This document shows positions 1 through 9,984 of a DNA stretch of 64,000 nucleotides, piece after piece. The number at the start of each line of letters is the position of its first letter. Position 1 is the stretch's first letter. The stretch is from Capra hircus (lineage: Eukaryota; Chordata; Mammalia; Artiodactyla; Bovidae). Both the position numbers and the translations under genes were made by a program. The notes below the pieces were generated by a model. The model was not told the DNA's origin. It saw nothing but the letters and a program-made list of their open reading frames with translations, and ran no database searches. The stretch is from assembly GCF_001704415.2 (NCBI RefSeq), contig NC_030813.1, forward strand, positions 10,124,001 to 10,188,000, written 5' to 3'.

Positions 1-530
1 AATCCTTCCAATGAATATTCAGAGTTGATTTCCTTTAGGATTGACTGGTTTGATCTCCTTGCAGTCCAAGGGACTCTCAGGAGTCTTGTCCAACACTATA
101 GTTCAAAAGCATTAGTTTTTCAGTGCTCAGATTTCTTTATTGTCCAACTGTCACATTTCTACATGACTACTGGAAAAACCATAGCTTTGACTATACAGAC
201 CTCTGTTGGCAAAGTAATGTCTCTGACTTTAATATGCTATCTAGGTTCATCATAACTTTTCTTCCAAGGAGAAAGTGTCTTCTAATTTTCTGGGTGCAGT
301 CACCATCTGAAGTGATTTAGAACCCAAGAAAATAAAGCCTGTCACTGTTTCTACTGCTTTTCCATCTACTTGCCATGAAGTGACGGCCTCAGATGCCATG
401 ATTTTAGTTTTCTGAATGTTGAGTTTAAGCCAGCTTTTTCACTCTCCTCTTTCACATTCATCAAGAGTCTCTTTAGTTCTTCACTTTCTGCAATAGGGTA
501 GTGTGATCTCCATATCTGAGGTTATCACTA
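1..530 (-). mobile_element. BovB LINE fragment, antisense, runs off left edge
   Basis: The plus strand reads as the complement of the BovB reverse-transcriptase C-terminal half. It runs from the segment encoding the conserved 'WTARRS' region (about 40-90) to just short of the YADD segment (about 490-530), where similarity stops in AT-rich DNA. Scattered indels break every frame, so it is a dead copy. The BovB 3' end lies outside the window to the left. Confidence 0.9.
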
Positions 531-774
531 TTTCAACTTCTCCTTTATATAAATATATTTATTTGTCCCTAAATTTTTGAAATTATGTATGCTAATGAAA
601 AATAATTCAAACCTCCTTACTAATATTCTTAATTTCAATGTTTTGACTGAGAAGGCATACTTCTCATATGGATTATTTGTAACATTTAACAAAACATGAT
701 ATATTAATCCTGGCATGGGCAAAATTTACAATAGAATGAAATAAATTTACATAATAAACTATTAATGAAGATTA

Positions 775-1043
775 CAGAGAAGGCAATGGCAACCCACTCT
801 AGTACTCTTGTCTGGCAAATCCCATGGACGAAGGAGCCTGGTAGGCTGCAGTCCGTGGGGTTGTTAAGAGTCGGGCACGACTGAGTGACTTCACTTTCAC
901 TTTTCACTTTTATGCATTGGAGAAGGAAATGGCAACTCACTCCAGTGTTCTTGCCTGGAGAATCCCAGGGATGGGGGAGCCTGGTGGGCTGCCGTCTATG
1001 GGGTTGAACAGAGTTGGACAAGACTGAAGGGACTTAGCAGCAG
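775..1043 (+). mobile_element. BOV-A2 SINE, sense
   Basis: Two Bov-A monomers in tandem, each beginning 'GAGAAGG(C/A)AATGGCAAC', joined by the CACTTTTCACTTT linker and ending in the TTAGCAGCAG tail typical of BOV-A2. It is flanked by a perfect 9-bp target-site duplication, TGAAGATTA, at 766-774 and 1044-1052, which fixes both ends. Confidence 0.93.
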
Positions 1044-1290
1044 TGAAGATTATCCAATTATATTTATACATTTTCTTGACTGTTTTGTAAAGAAATCAAG
1101 TTATTTAGACAGTTTTTGCTATTATTTTAATTTTGTTTATTTTACTTATTATTTCATTGTGTTATTTAGACAGTCCTTTTGTTATTTTTCAGATATATGG
1201 GATGATAATACCACAACTGGGGGGATGAATCATACTATCATAATTTCTTACACTTTATATTACATGATATAATGTTACTTAAAGGCAGAA

Positions 1291-1312
1291 TGTGTGTGTG
1301 TGTGTGTGTGTG
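1291..1312. repeat. (TG)11 microsatellite
   Basis: Eleven uninterrupted TG units directly against the 3' end of the antisense Bov-tA that follows. Such dinucleotide runs commonly grow from the tails of ruminant SINEs, and this one probably did too. Confidence 0.95.
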
Positions 1313-1516
1313 TTCTCAGTTGTGTCCAACTCTTTGTGACCCCATGGACTATAGCCCACCAGGCCAGGCTCCTCCATCCATGGAATTCTCCAGGCAAGAA
1401 TACTGGAGTGGGTTGCCACTTCCTTCTCCAGAGGATGTTCCTGCCTCAGGGATCAAACCCATCTCTCCTGCATTGGCAGGCAGATTCTTTATCACTGAGC
1501 CATCTGGGGAGCCCAA
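1313..1516 (-). mobile_element. Bov-tA SINE, antisense
   Basis: Read on the minus strand it has a tRNA-derived head (GGCTCAGTGATAAAGAATC-like, near 1485-1510), then the Bov-A body shared with BovB, then the TG tail at 1291-1312. TTACTTAA occurs on both sides (about 1274-1281 and 1527-1534) and is the likely target-site duplication. Confidence 0.92.
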
Positions 1517-1599
1517 TCAACTAACTTTACTTAATGACATTTACAGAAGCTACAACCAGTGACAGCAGAAGCCATATAAATACATTTAAGTACCTGTGA

Positions 1600-2143
1600 A
1601 ATAATCACAAATTTAAACTATATACTGATCCACTCAAATAGCAAACATTTAAAATAATTTTATGCTACAGAGGGTATAGTATCTGACCATAATAAAATGG
1701 AGCTGAAAACAAATATTTGGAAATGGAAAAAATATTTTTAACATAAAATAGTTTGAAAATGAAACACATGTATGGATCAAAAAGCCCAAAAGTTGTGGAA
1801 CCTAATAAAATTCTTTAGAGAAAAATACATAAACATATGAAGGGGAAAAATATAAAATTAGTGAGTTAAGCTTTCAATTTCACAAACCAGAAAAACAATC
1901 CAAAAATTTAAATGCAAAACAAGGACTAAGGAAATAATACAAATGAGAGTGAGAATAAATAAAATTGAAAATAGAAAAACAGAGAAAATTAAAAATCAAA
2001 ATTTGAAAAGATCAATAAGTTGATAAACTTTCAGAGACTATTGCAAGAGACAAACAGAGACAAACATAGAGTTCTGGTGTGGGGATGGGGTAGGTGAGGG
2101 TAGAGGCTGGAGAGAGGGGAAAAGAAAAGAAAGAGAAAGATAC

Positions 2144-2179
<36 letters not shown>

Positions 2180-2290
2180 GTGTGTGTGTATATAAGAATA
2201 CAAATTACTGGTATCAAGAATGAAAGGGGTATCACTACAGACCCCATCAGTGTCAGACGGGAAAGTAAGGGAATACCTCAAACAACACTG
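1600..2290 (+). mobile_element. Decayed ancient L1 ORF2 fragment, sense
   Basis: The A-rich text follows the order of mammalian L1 ORF2 between the endonuclease and the reverse transcriptase. Recognisable landmarks are the 'GAAAATAGAAAAACAGAGAAAAT' stretch near 1965-1990 and 'TTGAAAAGATCAATAAGTTGATAAA' near 2003-2028. It resumes after the microsatellite at about 2200. No frame stays open. I judge it an old L1M/L1MA-type copy. Confidence 0.6.
2141..2196. repeat. Compound (AT)n(GT)n microsatellite
   Basis: A run of AT, a short interruption, more AT, then GT units, sitting in an A-rich part of the surrounding L1 fragment. It is likely an expansion of that A-rich spacer. Confidence 0.9.
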
Positions 2291-2296
2291 CATACA

Positions 2297-2868
2297 CATA
2301 ATTTATTTGTCTTTATTCACTGTCTCTGAATCAGAAAGCTATTTACTGATTTTACCCCACCCCCCACTAACACACAGACATATAGAGATTTTGTGTATTT
2401 TCATTCCTTGAGGAGTGTCTTTTCAAAATTCTGGTAAATGACCAGTGCTACATATAATCTGAGGCAACAATGGAGTGAGTCTTGACATAGTTTGTTAGGA
2501 TATACTGAATAGCAACTATGTTAGGATGGCAGTAAAGATGTGGCTTTGAAAACATGAATAACCACCAAGAAAGTCTAAAGATCTGTTCACAAATATGTAA
2601 TTTAGGAGCAGAAAGTAAGAAAGACAGGGAAAGGATATATGACACTAGAGCCCATAATTACTTATAAGACAGACATTTGCTTGATTTGAATATTTATATG
2701 AGACATGAATAAAGAACAGAAATCTTATGTGGGTGATGATATAAGTAATTTAAGTAAATGGTCTGGCTACATTGGTAGGGTTATGAGGGACAGTTAAATG
2801 GTTTTTGAGATATGCAAATATGGTAGGAAAAATAATAGCTCCAATCACAGGAATCTATGAATATTTAA
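2297..2868. other. No recognisable feature
   Basis: AT-rich DNA with no repeat family, RNA gene or convincing open frame that I can name. Confidence 0.5.
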
Positions 2869-2869
2869 G

Positions 2870-3236
2870 AGTACATGGCAAAAGGTAATTTAGGTTGTAG
2901 ATGAGATTAAGATTGCTAATCAGTTGACTAAAATAAAGAGGTTAGGGTGACCCAGGTGGGCTGATTGTAATTATAAGTATCTTTAAAGTAAAAGAGGAAA
3001 GTGGGAGAGTCAGAATTAAGAGACGTGAAGAAGGAAGCAATATTAGAGTGGTCCGTATTTCTGACTTTGAAAAGGAGGGAGAAGCCAAAAGTCTAGGAAT
3101 GTAGGTGGTCTCTAGAAGCTAGAGAAGAAAATAGATGATTTCCTAAAGCTTTCTAAAGGAAACACAACTTAGTTGATCCCTTGATCTTAGAACAGAAAGT
3201 CAGTTTTGGACTTCAGACCTACAGAACCATAATTGA
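2870..3236 (+). mobile_element. MaLR (MLT1-like) LTR, left part, sense
   Basis: The order of short motifs matches ERVL-MaLR LTRs: 'GTAGATGAGATTAAG', 'CCAGGTGGGCTGATTGTAAT', 'GCGGTCTCTAGAAGCT'-like at about 3105-3122, and the distal 'TTTTGGACTTCAGACCTACAGAACC' segment at about 3205-3230. It stops abruptly at about 3237 and its missing 3' end reappears about 1.6 kb downstream. It is a retroviral relic without coding content. Confidence 0.6.
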
Positions 3237-3237
3237 G

Positions 3238-3774
3238 GAGTCTGGCATTGGCAAAAGCATGATTTTTTAGGACCAACTACAGGCAACTACAAAGGTTTTA
3301 TTAGGCAGGCCTCATAGGAAAAGCTGCCCCACCCTGCACCCCCCCAGAGCAGGCTTTGTGTACAGCCAGTGCTTTGTAATCTCTGAAGGGAGTGGCAGTA
3401 AAGGATTCAGGGCCTTTTATACGCTCTTTATATATTTGCATTCCTAGTTCAATTGCCTTCATTCCTAGGTCTCTTTATTTGAGACCTTGTGCAGAGGTCC
3501 TCTTCAGCCATCTCTACCAAGGTCTTCTAAAGTAGGCGACGTGGGAGAAATTTCAATTTTCCTCCATCCAAACTGGGTACCTAATACTTTTCTACTTTTA
3601 GATTCTCCCAACCCCAGAGTCCATATAAGTGCTGTACCCTTTTGTTCAGGGCTATATCAGTGAGATAACCCTCACATCTGCACTGATTATTCTAACACTG
3701 GACTTGGACAAAATTCCATAGAGGAAATGGGACAGGAGGTTTCTGCAGTTTTAACCTCTTGTTTATACCAGGAT
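3238..3774. other. Unidentified insertion inside the MaLR LTR
   Basis: About 540 bp separate the left MaLR part from a BovB copy, and about 90 bp more (4765-4860) follow that BovB. Because the MaLR LTR is continuous on either side, this DNA arrived by insertion. It has GC content above its surroundings and a C-run near 3340, but I do not recognise its family. An LTR of another retrovirus is possible. TTGAG is found at both outer borders (3233-3237, 4856-4860). Confidence 0.4.
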
Positions 3775-4764
3775 CAGTTCAGGTCAGTACAGTCGCTCAG
3801 TCATGTCCGACTCTTTGCGACCCCATGAATCGCAGCACGCCAGGCCTCCCTATCCATCACCAACTCCAGAAGTTCACTCAGACTCACGTCCATTGAGTCG
3901 CTGATGCCATCCAGCCATCTCATCCTCTGCCGTCCCCTTCTCCTCCTGCCCCCAATCCCTCCCAGCATCAGAGTCTTTTCCAGTGAGTCAACTCTTCACA
4001 TGAGGTGGCCAAAGTACTGTAGTTTCAGCTTTAGCATCATTCCTTCCAAAGAAATCCCAGGGTTGATCTCCTTCAGAATGGACTGGCTGGATTTCCTTGC
4101 AGTCCAAGGGACTCTCAAGAGTCTTCTCCAACACCACAGTTCAAAAGCATCAATTCTTCGGTGCTCAGCCTTCTTCATAGTCCAACTCTCATATCCATAC
4201 ATGACTACTGGAAAAACCATAGCCTTGACTAGATGGACCTTAGTCGGCAAAGTAATGTCTCTGCTTTTGAATATGCTATCTAGGTTGGTCATAAGTTTTC
4301 TTCCAAGGAGTAAGCGTCTTTTAATTTCATGGCTGCAATCACCATCTGCAGTGATTTTGGAGCCCAAAAACATAAAGCCTGACACTGTTTCTACTGTTTC
4401 CCCATCTAGTTCCCATGAAGTGATGGGACCGGATGCCATGATCTTTGTTTTCTGAATGTTGAGCTTTAGGCCAACTTTTTCAATCTCCACTTTTACTTTC
4501 ATCAAGAGGCTTTTTAGCTCCTCTTCACTTTCTCCCATAAGGGTGGTGTCATCTGCATATCTGAGGTTATTGATATTTCTCCCGGCAATCTTGATTCCAG
4601 CTTGTGTTTCTTCCAGTCCAGCGTTTCTCATGATGTACTCTGCATATAAGTTAAATAAGCAGGGTGACAATATACAGCCTTGATGTACTCCTTTTCCTAT
4701 TTGGAACCAGTCTATTGTTCCCTGTCCAGTTCTCACTGCTGCTTCATGACCTGCATACAGATTT
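3775..4764 (-). mobile_element. BovB LINE, 5'-truncated, with 246-aa RT frame
   Basis: On the minus strand this is the 3' kilobase of BovB, ending at the CAGTTCAGT-type tail (3775). An open frame of about 246 codons (4736 to 3996) carries RT motif B (GCILSPCLFNLYAEYI), the catalytic motif C (YADDTTL, about residue 59-65) and the C-terminal 'ELWCWRRLLRVPWTAR' region. It ends where an Arg CGA codon has become TGA (3996-3998), cutting off the last ~70 residues. RT palm motif A and the endonuclease are missing through 5' truncation, so the copy is inactive, but few indels suggest it is relatively young. Confidence 0.93.
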
Positions 4765-4865
4765 ATAAGATATTAAACTTTAACTCTCATTTTCGGCTCA
4801 TTGCTTTAATCAGCTACTCCAACACCTAGTAGTTCAGCTCTCAATTTCAGCTCAGTTGAGTTCTT

Positions 4866-4950
4866 GACACTAAGTAATATATCTGTGTTGTTTTATGGCA
4901 CCCAGGTTGTGATAATTTGTAACGGTGGCAGTAGAAAACTGACACAGCAA
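4866..4950 (+). mobile_element. MaLR (MLT1-like) LTR, right part, sense
   Basis: This resumes the LTR interrupted at 3237. It contains 'ATCTGTGTTGTTTTATGGC', 'GGTTGTGATAATTTGTAAC' and 'AGAAAACTGACACAG', the usual 3' end of these LTRs. Confidence 0.6.
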
Positions 4951-5755
4951 CTGAGTAAGACTTTATCAATATTCAATTAGAAACTATATCGTTTAAGTAC
5001 AAGTAACTTGCTTTTACTAAGAGAAACATTTTAAATAATCCCAAATCACTTAAACACATTTGGGTTAAATATACTCTTGATCACGTACCATGTTTTTCCC
5101 AGTAACAGAAATCTTGAAGCACAGCTCAAACAAGAAATTTTAGGATGGACAAATTCCTCGTTGGCAGCATGAATAACTATGAAATTTCTCTCCAGTAACA
5201 TAATCATAATTTGGGAAAGTACTTAAGAAAAGCTACTTAAAGTGTATGGAGATTATCTTAAGGAATTATAGCAAATGAAAGAAAAAGCAGCTAAACATAC
5301 CAAATCATGGAGAAAAAAATGAGGGCCTGTGGCATTAGTTCCATGACCCTTTCTCACTGTACCATTTCAGTGACAGAAACTCAACTCTGGGCAGAGGTGT
5401 CCAAGAAAATGGACTCTTCCCATCCACCTTCCATCCCCAACCAAAGGTTATTGTTTCTTCTGGAAGGACAGGTTACAACCAGCAGCCTCACTGCAAAAGA
5501 TCTCTTCCAGGCAAGAGTATGGCCAAAAGATTCTTTATTCCCAATCACAAGGCAGAACAGCAGAGAATGGGGTATCCTGAATCGGCCCTTGCCAAGGCTG
5601 AAAGGCTGATATAAGGTAGAGGTCCCATGCTGGGAAAGAACTACCTGTGAAAACCAGAGCTTAAACATCGCTGCAGCATTCTTGACCAGTGAAACTGGTG
5701 TGTCAAACAGAGAGAACCAGGGAAAGAGACAATTAAGAAGAGCCCTCCCGGGGTC
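4951..5755. other. No recognisable feature
   Basis: A 100-codon frame (5307-5609, plus) and an overlapping 95-codon frame on the other strand lie here. They show no domain, have no start or splice context that favours either, and overlap antiparallel, so I do not call a gene. Confidence 0.45.
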
Positions 5756-7765
5756 TAAACTTTTTTAAGTGTTGAAAGACAAAGACAAAAGAAAACCTTG
5801 AAAGCAGGAACAGAAATACTCTCATTATATGTATACAAGAACCCTGATGAAATTAACTGGATTTATCATCAGGAGCAATGAAGTCTAAAAGGTTGTAGGA
5901 TGATATATTCAAAGTGCTTAAAGAAATCCTATCAGCCTAGAGTCTTCTAGCCAGAAATAAATATTAATATCTTTCAAAACCGAAGGCAAAGTAAAGACAT
6001 TTTCAAACAAATTAATAGAGAATTTATTTCTTGCACATGGCTTTATAGGAAATATTAAAAGATGTTCTTTGGGCTGAAAGCAGGTGACTTAGTAATCTGA
6101 ATACACACACACACACACGCACATAGAAGTCCTTGAAATGTAATCACATAATGTAAAAGAAGTATGATTTTATAGTTCTTCTCCTTTCTTCTTTTAACTG
6201 ATTTATTTAAAAAGTTGAATTTAAAAATAAAAATATAATTGTACTTTAGGACCTGTAACACATAGAAAAAAATATATTTGACAATAATAGCAGAAACAGT
6301 GATTGGGAACAAAATCACTGGAGGAAGGTAAGGAAATGACACTAGGGAGTAACTCAAATTCACAGGAACAAATGAAGAGAAAGAGAACTGGTAAACAAGG
6401 AGGTTAATATAACAAATTCCATCTATAGATGTGATTTTTTTTTAATTTCTACTAGACATAAAATTATATGAAGTAATAGTTTCAAAATGCATCTCTGGCT
6501 TATAACTTATAAAAATGCACTATGTGTAACATTAATAGCACAAAAGGTGGGCAGGGGTAATAAAACTGTATCTGAGAAATGCTTTTACGTTCACTGGAAT
6601 TAAGCTCTTTTAAATCTAATGCAGATTCAGATAAGTTAAAATGTATATGGTTAAAAAAAATGTATATGGTAAGCTGCAGTACAACCATGAGGGAAACAAG
6701 ATTAGCTAAAAATCTTTAGAGGAATTAAACATATACATTAGAAAATACTCATATAAAGCAAAAGAGAACATCAGACTAAAAGAAAAAAAGAGATAAGACA
6801 GAAAGATACAAACTGTAAAATGGCAAAGGTAGATCCAACCATATAAACAATATCCTTAAATGTGTATTGATTAATATTATCCATTTAAAAGACAGAGGTT
6901 GTCCTCCTATACAGAAAAACAAGATCCTACTATACACTGTCTACCACAGACATGCTAGATTAAACATATTGTTAATAATAGTTTGAAAAAATAAAAAATG
7001 GAAAGTATATCATGCAAACAGCAACCTTAAGAAAGCTGGAATGGCTATACTGTTATCAAAGTAGATTTAAAATAAAATGTTCTTAGAGATAAAGAGGATC
7101 ATTAAAAATGACAACAGAGACAATCCATCAAAAAGTTATACCAATTACAAAAATATGTATTCATAAAAACAAAGCCCCTGTGTATACAAAATAAAAATTA
7201 AGGGAAATACATGATATAGCAGAGTTGAGGGAGACGACACAACAATGATAATTTCAATCTCTAAGTTTCAACAGTTGATTGGACAACTAGGCAGAGAATC
7301 AATAAAGAAATAAAATACCTTAACTACACTATAAACTAAACCAGACATAAATAAAATATTCCACCATAAAATAGCAGAACAGAGATTATTCTCAAGTGCA
7401 CATGGGACACAATCCAGAACAACTGAAATCCTACACCATAAAACTAATTTCAATTAACTTAAAAGGCACAGAACAATACAATGCCTATTCTCACACCATA
7501 ATAGAAAAAAATTTGAAATGAGTAACAAAAAATTAAAAATCAAAACCATGTTATGATTATATAACAATACATTCCTAAAGAGCCAATGGGTCAATGAAGA
7601 AATCACAAGAAAAATTCTGAAAACATTTTGAGATGAAAAACAAACACTGAAACTTGTGGTAGGAAAGTAAATCAGAGCTTAGAGTAAATTTATAGCTGTA
7701 TAAATGCATATGTTAAAGAGAAGGTCTTATATCAAACACCTCAGTATAGGTGCCCTGTAAACTGA
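5756..7765 (+). mobile_element. Ancient L1 (L1M-type), sense, decayed
   Basis: The first 350 bases match the region of old mammalian L1s with 'CTTGAAAGCAGGAACAG', 'GATGATATATTCAAAGTGCT' and 'CAGCCTAGAGTCTTCTAGCC'. From about 6840 the text follows ORF2 endonuclease: 'CATGCAAACAGCAACC', 'AAGCTGGAATGGCTATACTG', 'GCACATGGGACACAATCCAG', then 'CCAATGGGTCAATGAAGAAATCA' at about 7580-7610. Stops interrupt all frames. The 3' end is lost near 7765. Confidence 0.72.
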
Positions 7766-7769
7766 TATA

Positions 7770-8270
7770 CTGGAATGATTTATGAAATGTGAAATAATGT
7801 GAATTAGATATGAAATGTAAGGATGCTACCATAATTCCATTATTATCAACAATATATGATGTTATCTATTTGATATATTAATTTTAAACGATTAGGGCAA
7901 AGTTTTCACCCTCTTTTTCTGGATATAGTTTACTCTATTACTAAAAATTATTAAAATAAGTTAAATTTCAAAATATAATTTAGTTTATATAAATTTCTCC
8001 TCAATAGCACTTATCTGAAACACCAAAGCGAAGCAAAAATTATTTCACAACTGTCATTTTAAATCGTGAAATAAGTTGCAGTCTATAAATATACATCTCC
8101 ACAAACTCACAGTTCCTTTTTCAATAAGCCGAGAACTGAAACAAATCTGAAAGAGGTAGCTTTGTTGGTTCACAATCTGGGGAGTTGTGGTGAAATTCCA
8201 AAGTGGCCCCCACTTTTGAGGAGGGCGAGCAGAGGACGAAGAGATGGATAGACCACCTCTCACTGGTAGG
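7770..8270. other. Unassigned AT-rich DNA upstream of the CpG-rich segment
   Basis: No known repeat is seen. Sequence becomes less AT-rich from about 8100 and looks single-copy. Confidence 0.45.
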
Positions 8271-8278
8271 TGGTGGAA

Positions 8279-8316
8279 TTAATAAGCCAAGTTAATAAGC
8301 CTTGTTTTAATAAGCA
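8279..8316. repeat. Three spaced TTAATAAGC units
   Basis: TTAATAAGCC at 8279-8288, TTAATAAGCC at 8292-8301 and TTAATAAGCA at 8307-8316, spaced 13 and 15 bases. They lie about 120 bases upstream of the CpG-rich promoter candidate. They could be a small protein-binding cluster or chance duplication. Confidence 0.6.
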
Positions 8317-8420
8317 AGGTGACTTACTGATGAGGTTCGTCTTTGGCGGCCAAAAGTGAGTATGTAGACCTCTGCTCTCGCCAACCAGAAGCTTAGAACT
8401 TTTTATAAAGCATCCTTAAT

Positions 8421-8557
8421 GCGGTTCCATCACCCTTCGGACCTCTCTAGACTGTCACTAGTGCATAGCTCTGCGCAGGCGGCGCCCTGGGGCAGAGCTG
8501 CGGCTGCGCACTGGGAGCAGTGGGCGGGGCCTAGATTCCGAGGCCCAGGAGGCAGGG
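8421..8557 (+). promoter_or_regulatory. CpG-rich promoter candidate with GC box and NRF1-like site
   Basis: I count 16 CpG dinucleotides between 8421 and 8645, in a window where CpG is otherwise scarce outside young SINEs and BovB. It contains a consensus Sp1 GC box, GGGCGGGGC (8522-8530), and an NRF1-like TGCGCAGGCG (8472-8481). No TATA box stands at a suitable distance, which fits a housekeeping-type promoter. It resembles no transposable element I know. The direction is inferred from the splice donor at 8667 on the plus strand. A small fossil CpG island is the alternative. Confidence 0.5.
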
Positions 8558-8666
8558 ATGGTGCCTCGGCGAGCCTGCGAGTCTGAGCCCTGGGGGTTGT
8601 CCCGTCCTACTCTCCGTTCAGTCAGCCGTTATATCCTTTCCGTAACCTCCTCCAGCAGGGTTTTAG
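8558..8666 (+). CDS. Candidate first coding exon (36 codons plus one base), unknown gene
   Basis: An ATG with a strong Kozak context (G at -3, G at +4) at 8558 opens a frame beginning MVPRRACESEP. It stays open for 36 codons to a near-consensus splice donor, TTTTAG|GTAAGTAAA, whose intron starts at 8667. If unspliced, the frame closes two codons later at a TAA formed within the donor. The peptide is rich in Arg, Ser and Leu, has few acidic residues, and could act as a targeting sequence, but I do not recognise a family. The exon may equally be a noncoding first exon. I saw no partner exon in the next several kilobases, which are filled by repeats. Confidence 0.35.
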
Positions 8667-8672
8667 GTAAGT
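8667..8672 (+). promoter_or_regulatory. Strong 5' splice site (GTAAGT)
   Basis: TAG|GTAAGT is a full match to the U1-binding hexamer and sits directly at the end of the CpG-rich block, where a first intron would begin. Confidence 0.5.
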
Positions 8673-8999
8673 AAATACTGTTCGTCTTGGTCCATCTTTC
8701 TTTGTTTATAAATAATACTTTTGTTTGGAAATTCTTTGGAAAAGGAACTAAAGAAAGAGGCCGTTTTCTCAGAGATGAAACGCAATGCTACGTATTTGTA
8801 GGAATTTTTCAAGAGACCACTGAATCATAAAAGACGTTTTCAAACTTGAAAATTGCACCGTGCTTCAAAAACATGTAAGTGGCTGTTTAAATATTTTAGC
8901 AACAAAAACACTTTGAAAATACATACTCAGGTTAATGATCATTAGGAATGTGGCTTTCTTTTAAAAATAAAGGTCGTTCTTTACTTGGTATAATTTTTG

Positions 9000-9129
9000 T
9001 TATTCAGTCGCGTCATGTCTTGGCTCTCTGTGACCCATGGACTGCAGCATGCCAGGCTCCTCTGTCCTCCACTGCCTCCTGGAGTTTGCTCAAGTGCTTG
9101 TCCACTGAATTGGTGAAGCTCCCTAACCA
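9000..9129 (-). mobile_element. BovB 3'-end fragment, antisense
   Basis: The plus strand begins TATTCAGTCGCGTCATG and continues through the BovB terminal region to about 9129, where a Bov-tA begins. It is diverged, with several indels. Confidence 0.75.
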
Positions 9130-9325
9130 TTCCCAGGTGTGTCAGTGGTTAAAGAACCGGCCTGCAGGAGACTCAGGCAGACATGAGTTCAATCCCCGGG
9201 TAGGAAAGATCCCCTGGAGGAGGCCATGGCAACCCACTCAAGTATTCTTGAGAATCCCCATGGATAGAGGATCCTGGCAGGCAACAGTCCATGGGGTCTG
9301 TAGAGTCCTACACAACTGAACCGGG
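9130..9325 (+). mobile_element. Bov-tA SINE, sense
   Basis: The tRNA-derived head (GTGTCAGTGGTTAAAGAACC, with an A-box-like segment) is followed by GTTCAATCCCCGGG (B-box region) and the Bov-A body ending near CACAACTGAACC. It abuts the antisense BovB fragment without spacer. Confidence 0.88.
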
Positions 9326-9584
9326 TTAACAATCATGCAGAAACCAAAATGTGTTTTGCATTATCTTTTCTTAAGGTTATTTGATCCAGTACCATTGTTT
9401 TTTTTTGAAATGACTAACCATTTCTGACTGAACAACTGAAAAAACGACCATCTCCTGTGATTTTTCTTTGTATCTTTGTAAAAAATAATATATGTATTTA
9501 GGTGGGTATATATTCTTGAGCAACTTACTTGATTCCATCTCTGTACTCACATCAGAATCACACCCTCGTAATTAATATTGTATG

Positions 9585-9770
9585 GTTGTAACTTTCAAAA
9601 TCTGGTAGAATAAATCCTCCAACTTGGAATTCTTTTTCAAGAGTCTAGGCTATTCTAAAGCAATTTTTTTCAAATATAAATTTTAAGATCATGTTGCAAA
9701 ATTTCACAACTATAAGACTGTTAAAGCTCCTTGGGATTGTATTTTTTTTATCACATCTGTTTTTATTTAT
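9585..9770 (-). mobile_element. Ancient L1 ORF2, antisense, segment 1
   Basis: The text 'ATCCTCCAACTTGGAATTCT', 'GGCTATTCTAAAGC' and 'TTGGGATTGTAT' follows the antisense of old mammalian L1 ORF2. The same element continues at 9985, 10850 and 12900 after younger insertions. Confidence 0.65.
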
Positions 9771-9774
9771 GCTG

Positions 9775-9984
9775 GATTTTTTTAATTTTAATTGCAGGCT
9801 AATTACTTTGCAATATTGTGGTGGTTTTTGCCATACATTCACATGAATCAGCCATGAGTGTACATGTGTTCCACATCCTGACCCTCCCTCCCACCTCTCT
9901 CCTCATCCCATCCCTCAGGGTTATCCCAGTGCACCAGCCCTGAGCACCCTGCCTCATGAATTGAACCTGGACTGGCGATATACT
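9775..9984 (-). mobile_element. Young ruminant L1 3' end, antisense
   Basis: It begins with a T-rich tract (complement of the poly(A) tail) and reads through 'AATATTGTGGTGGTTTTTGCC', 'TCCCACCTCTCTCC' and 'CTGGACTGGCGATATAC', the 3' UTR of the ruminant L1. It is severely 5'-truncated (about 200 bp) and lies inside the older antisense L1. Confidence 0.85.

Noticed and set aside
3904..4455. 183-codon plus-strand frame, with similar ones at 11935-12357, 20044-20544 (minus) and 28860-29237
   Set aside because: They are the antisense strand of the BovB RT coding end, open because of its codon make-up. The same text recurs at every BovB copy.
5307..5609. 100-codon plus frame opposite a 95-codon minus frame
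   Set aside because: No domain or family, and no sign favouring either strand; lengths this size arise by chance.
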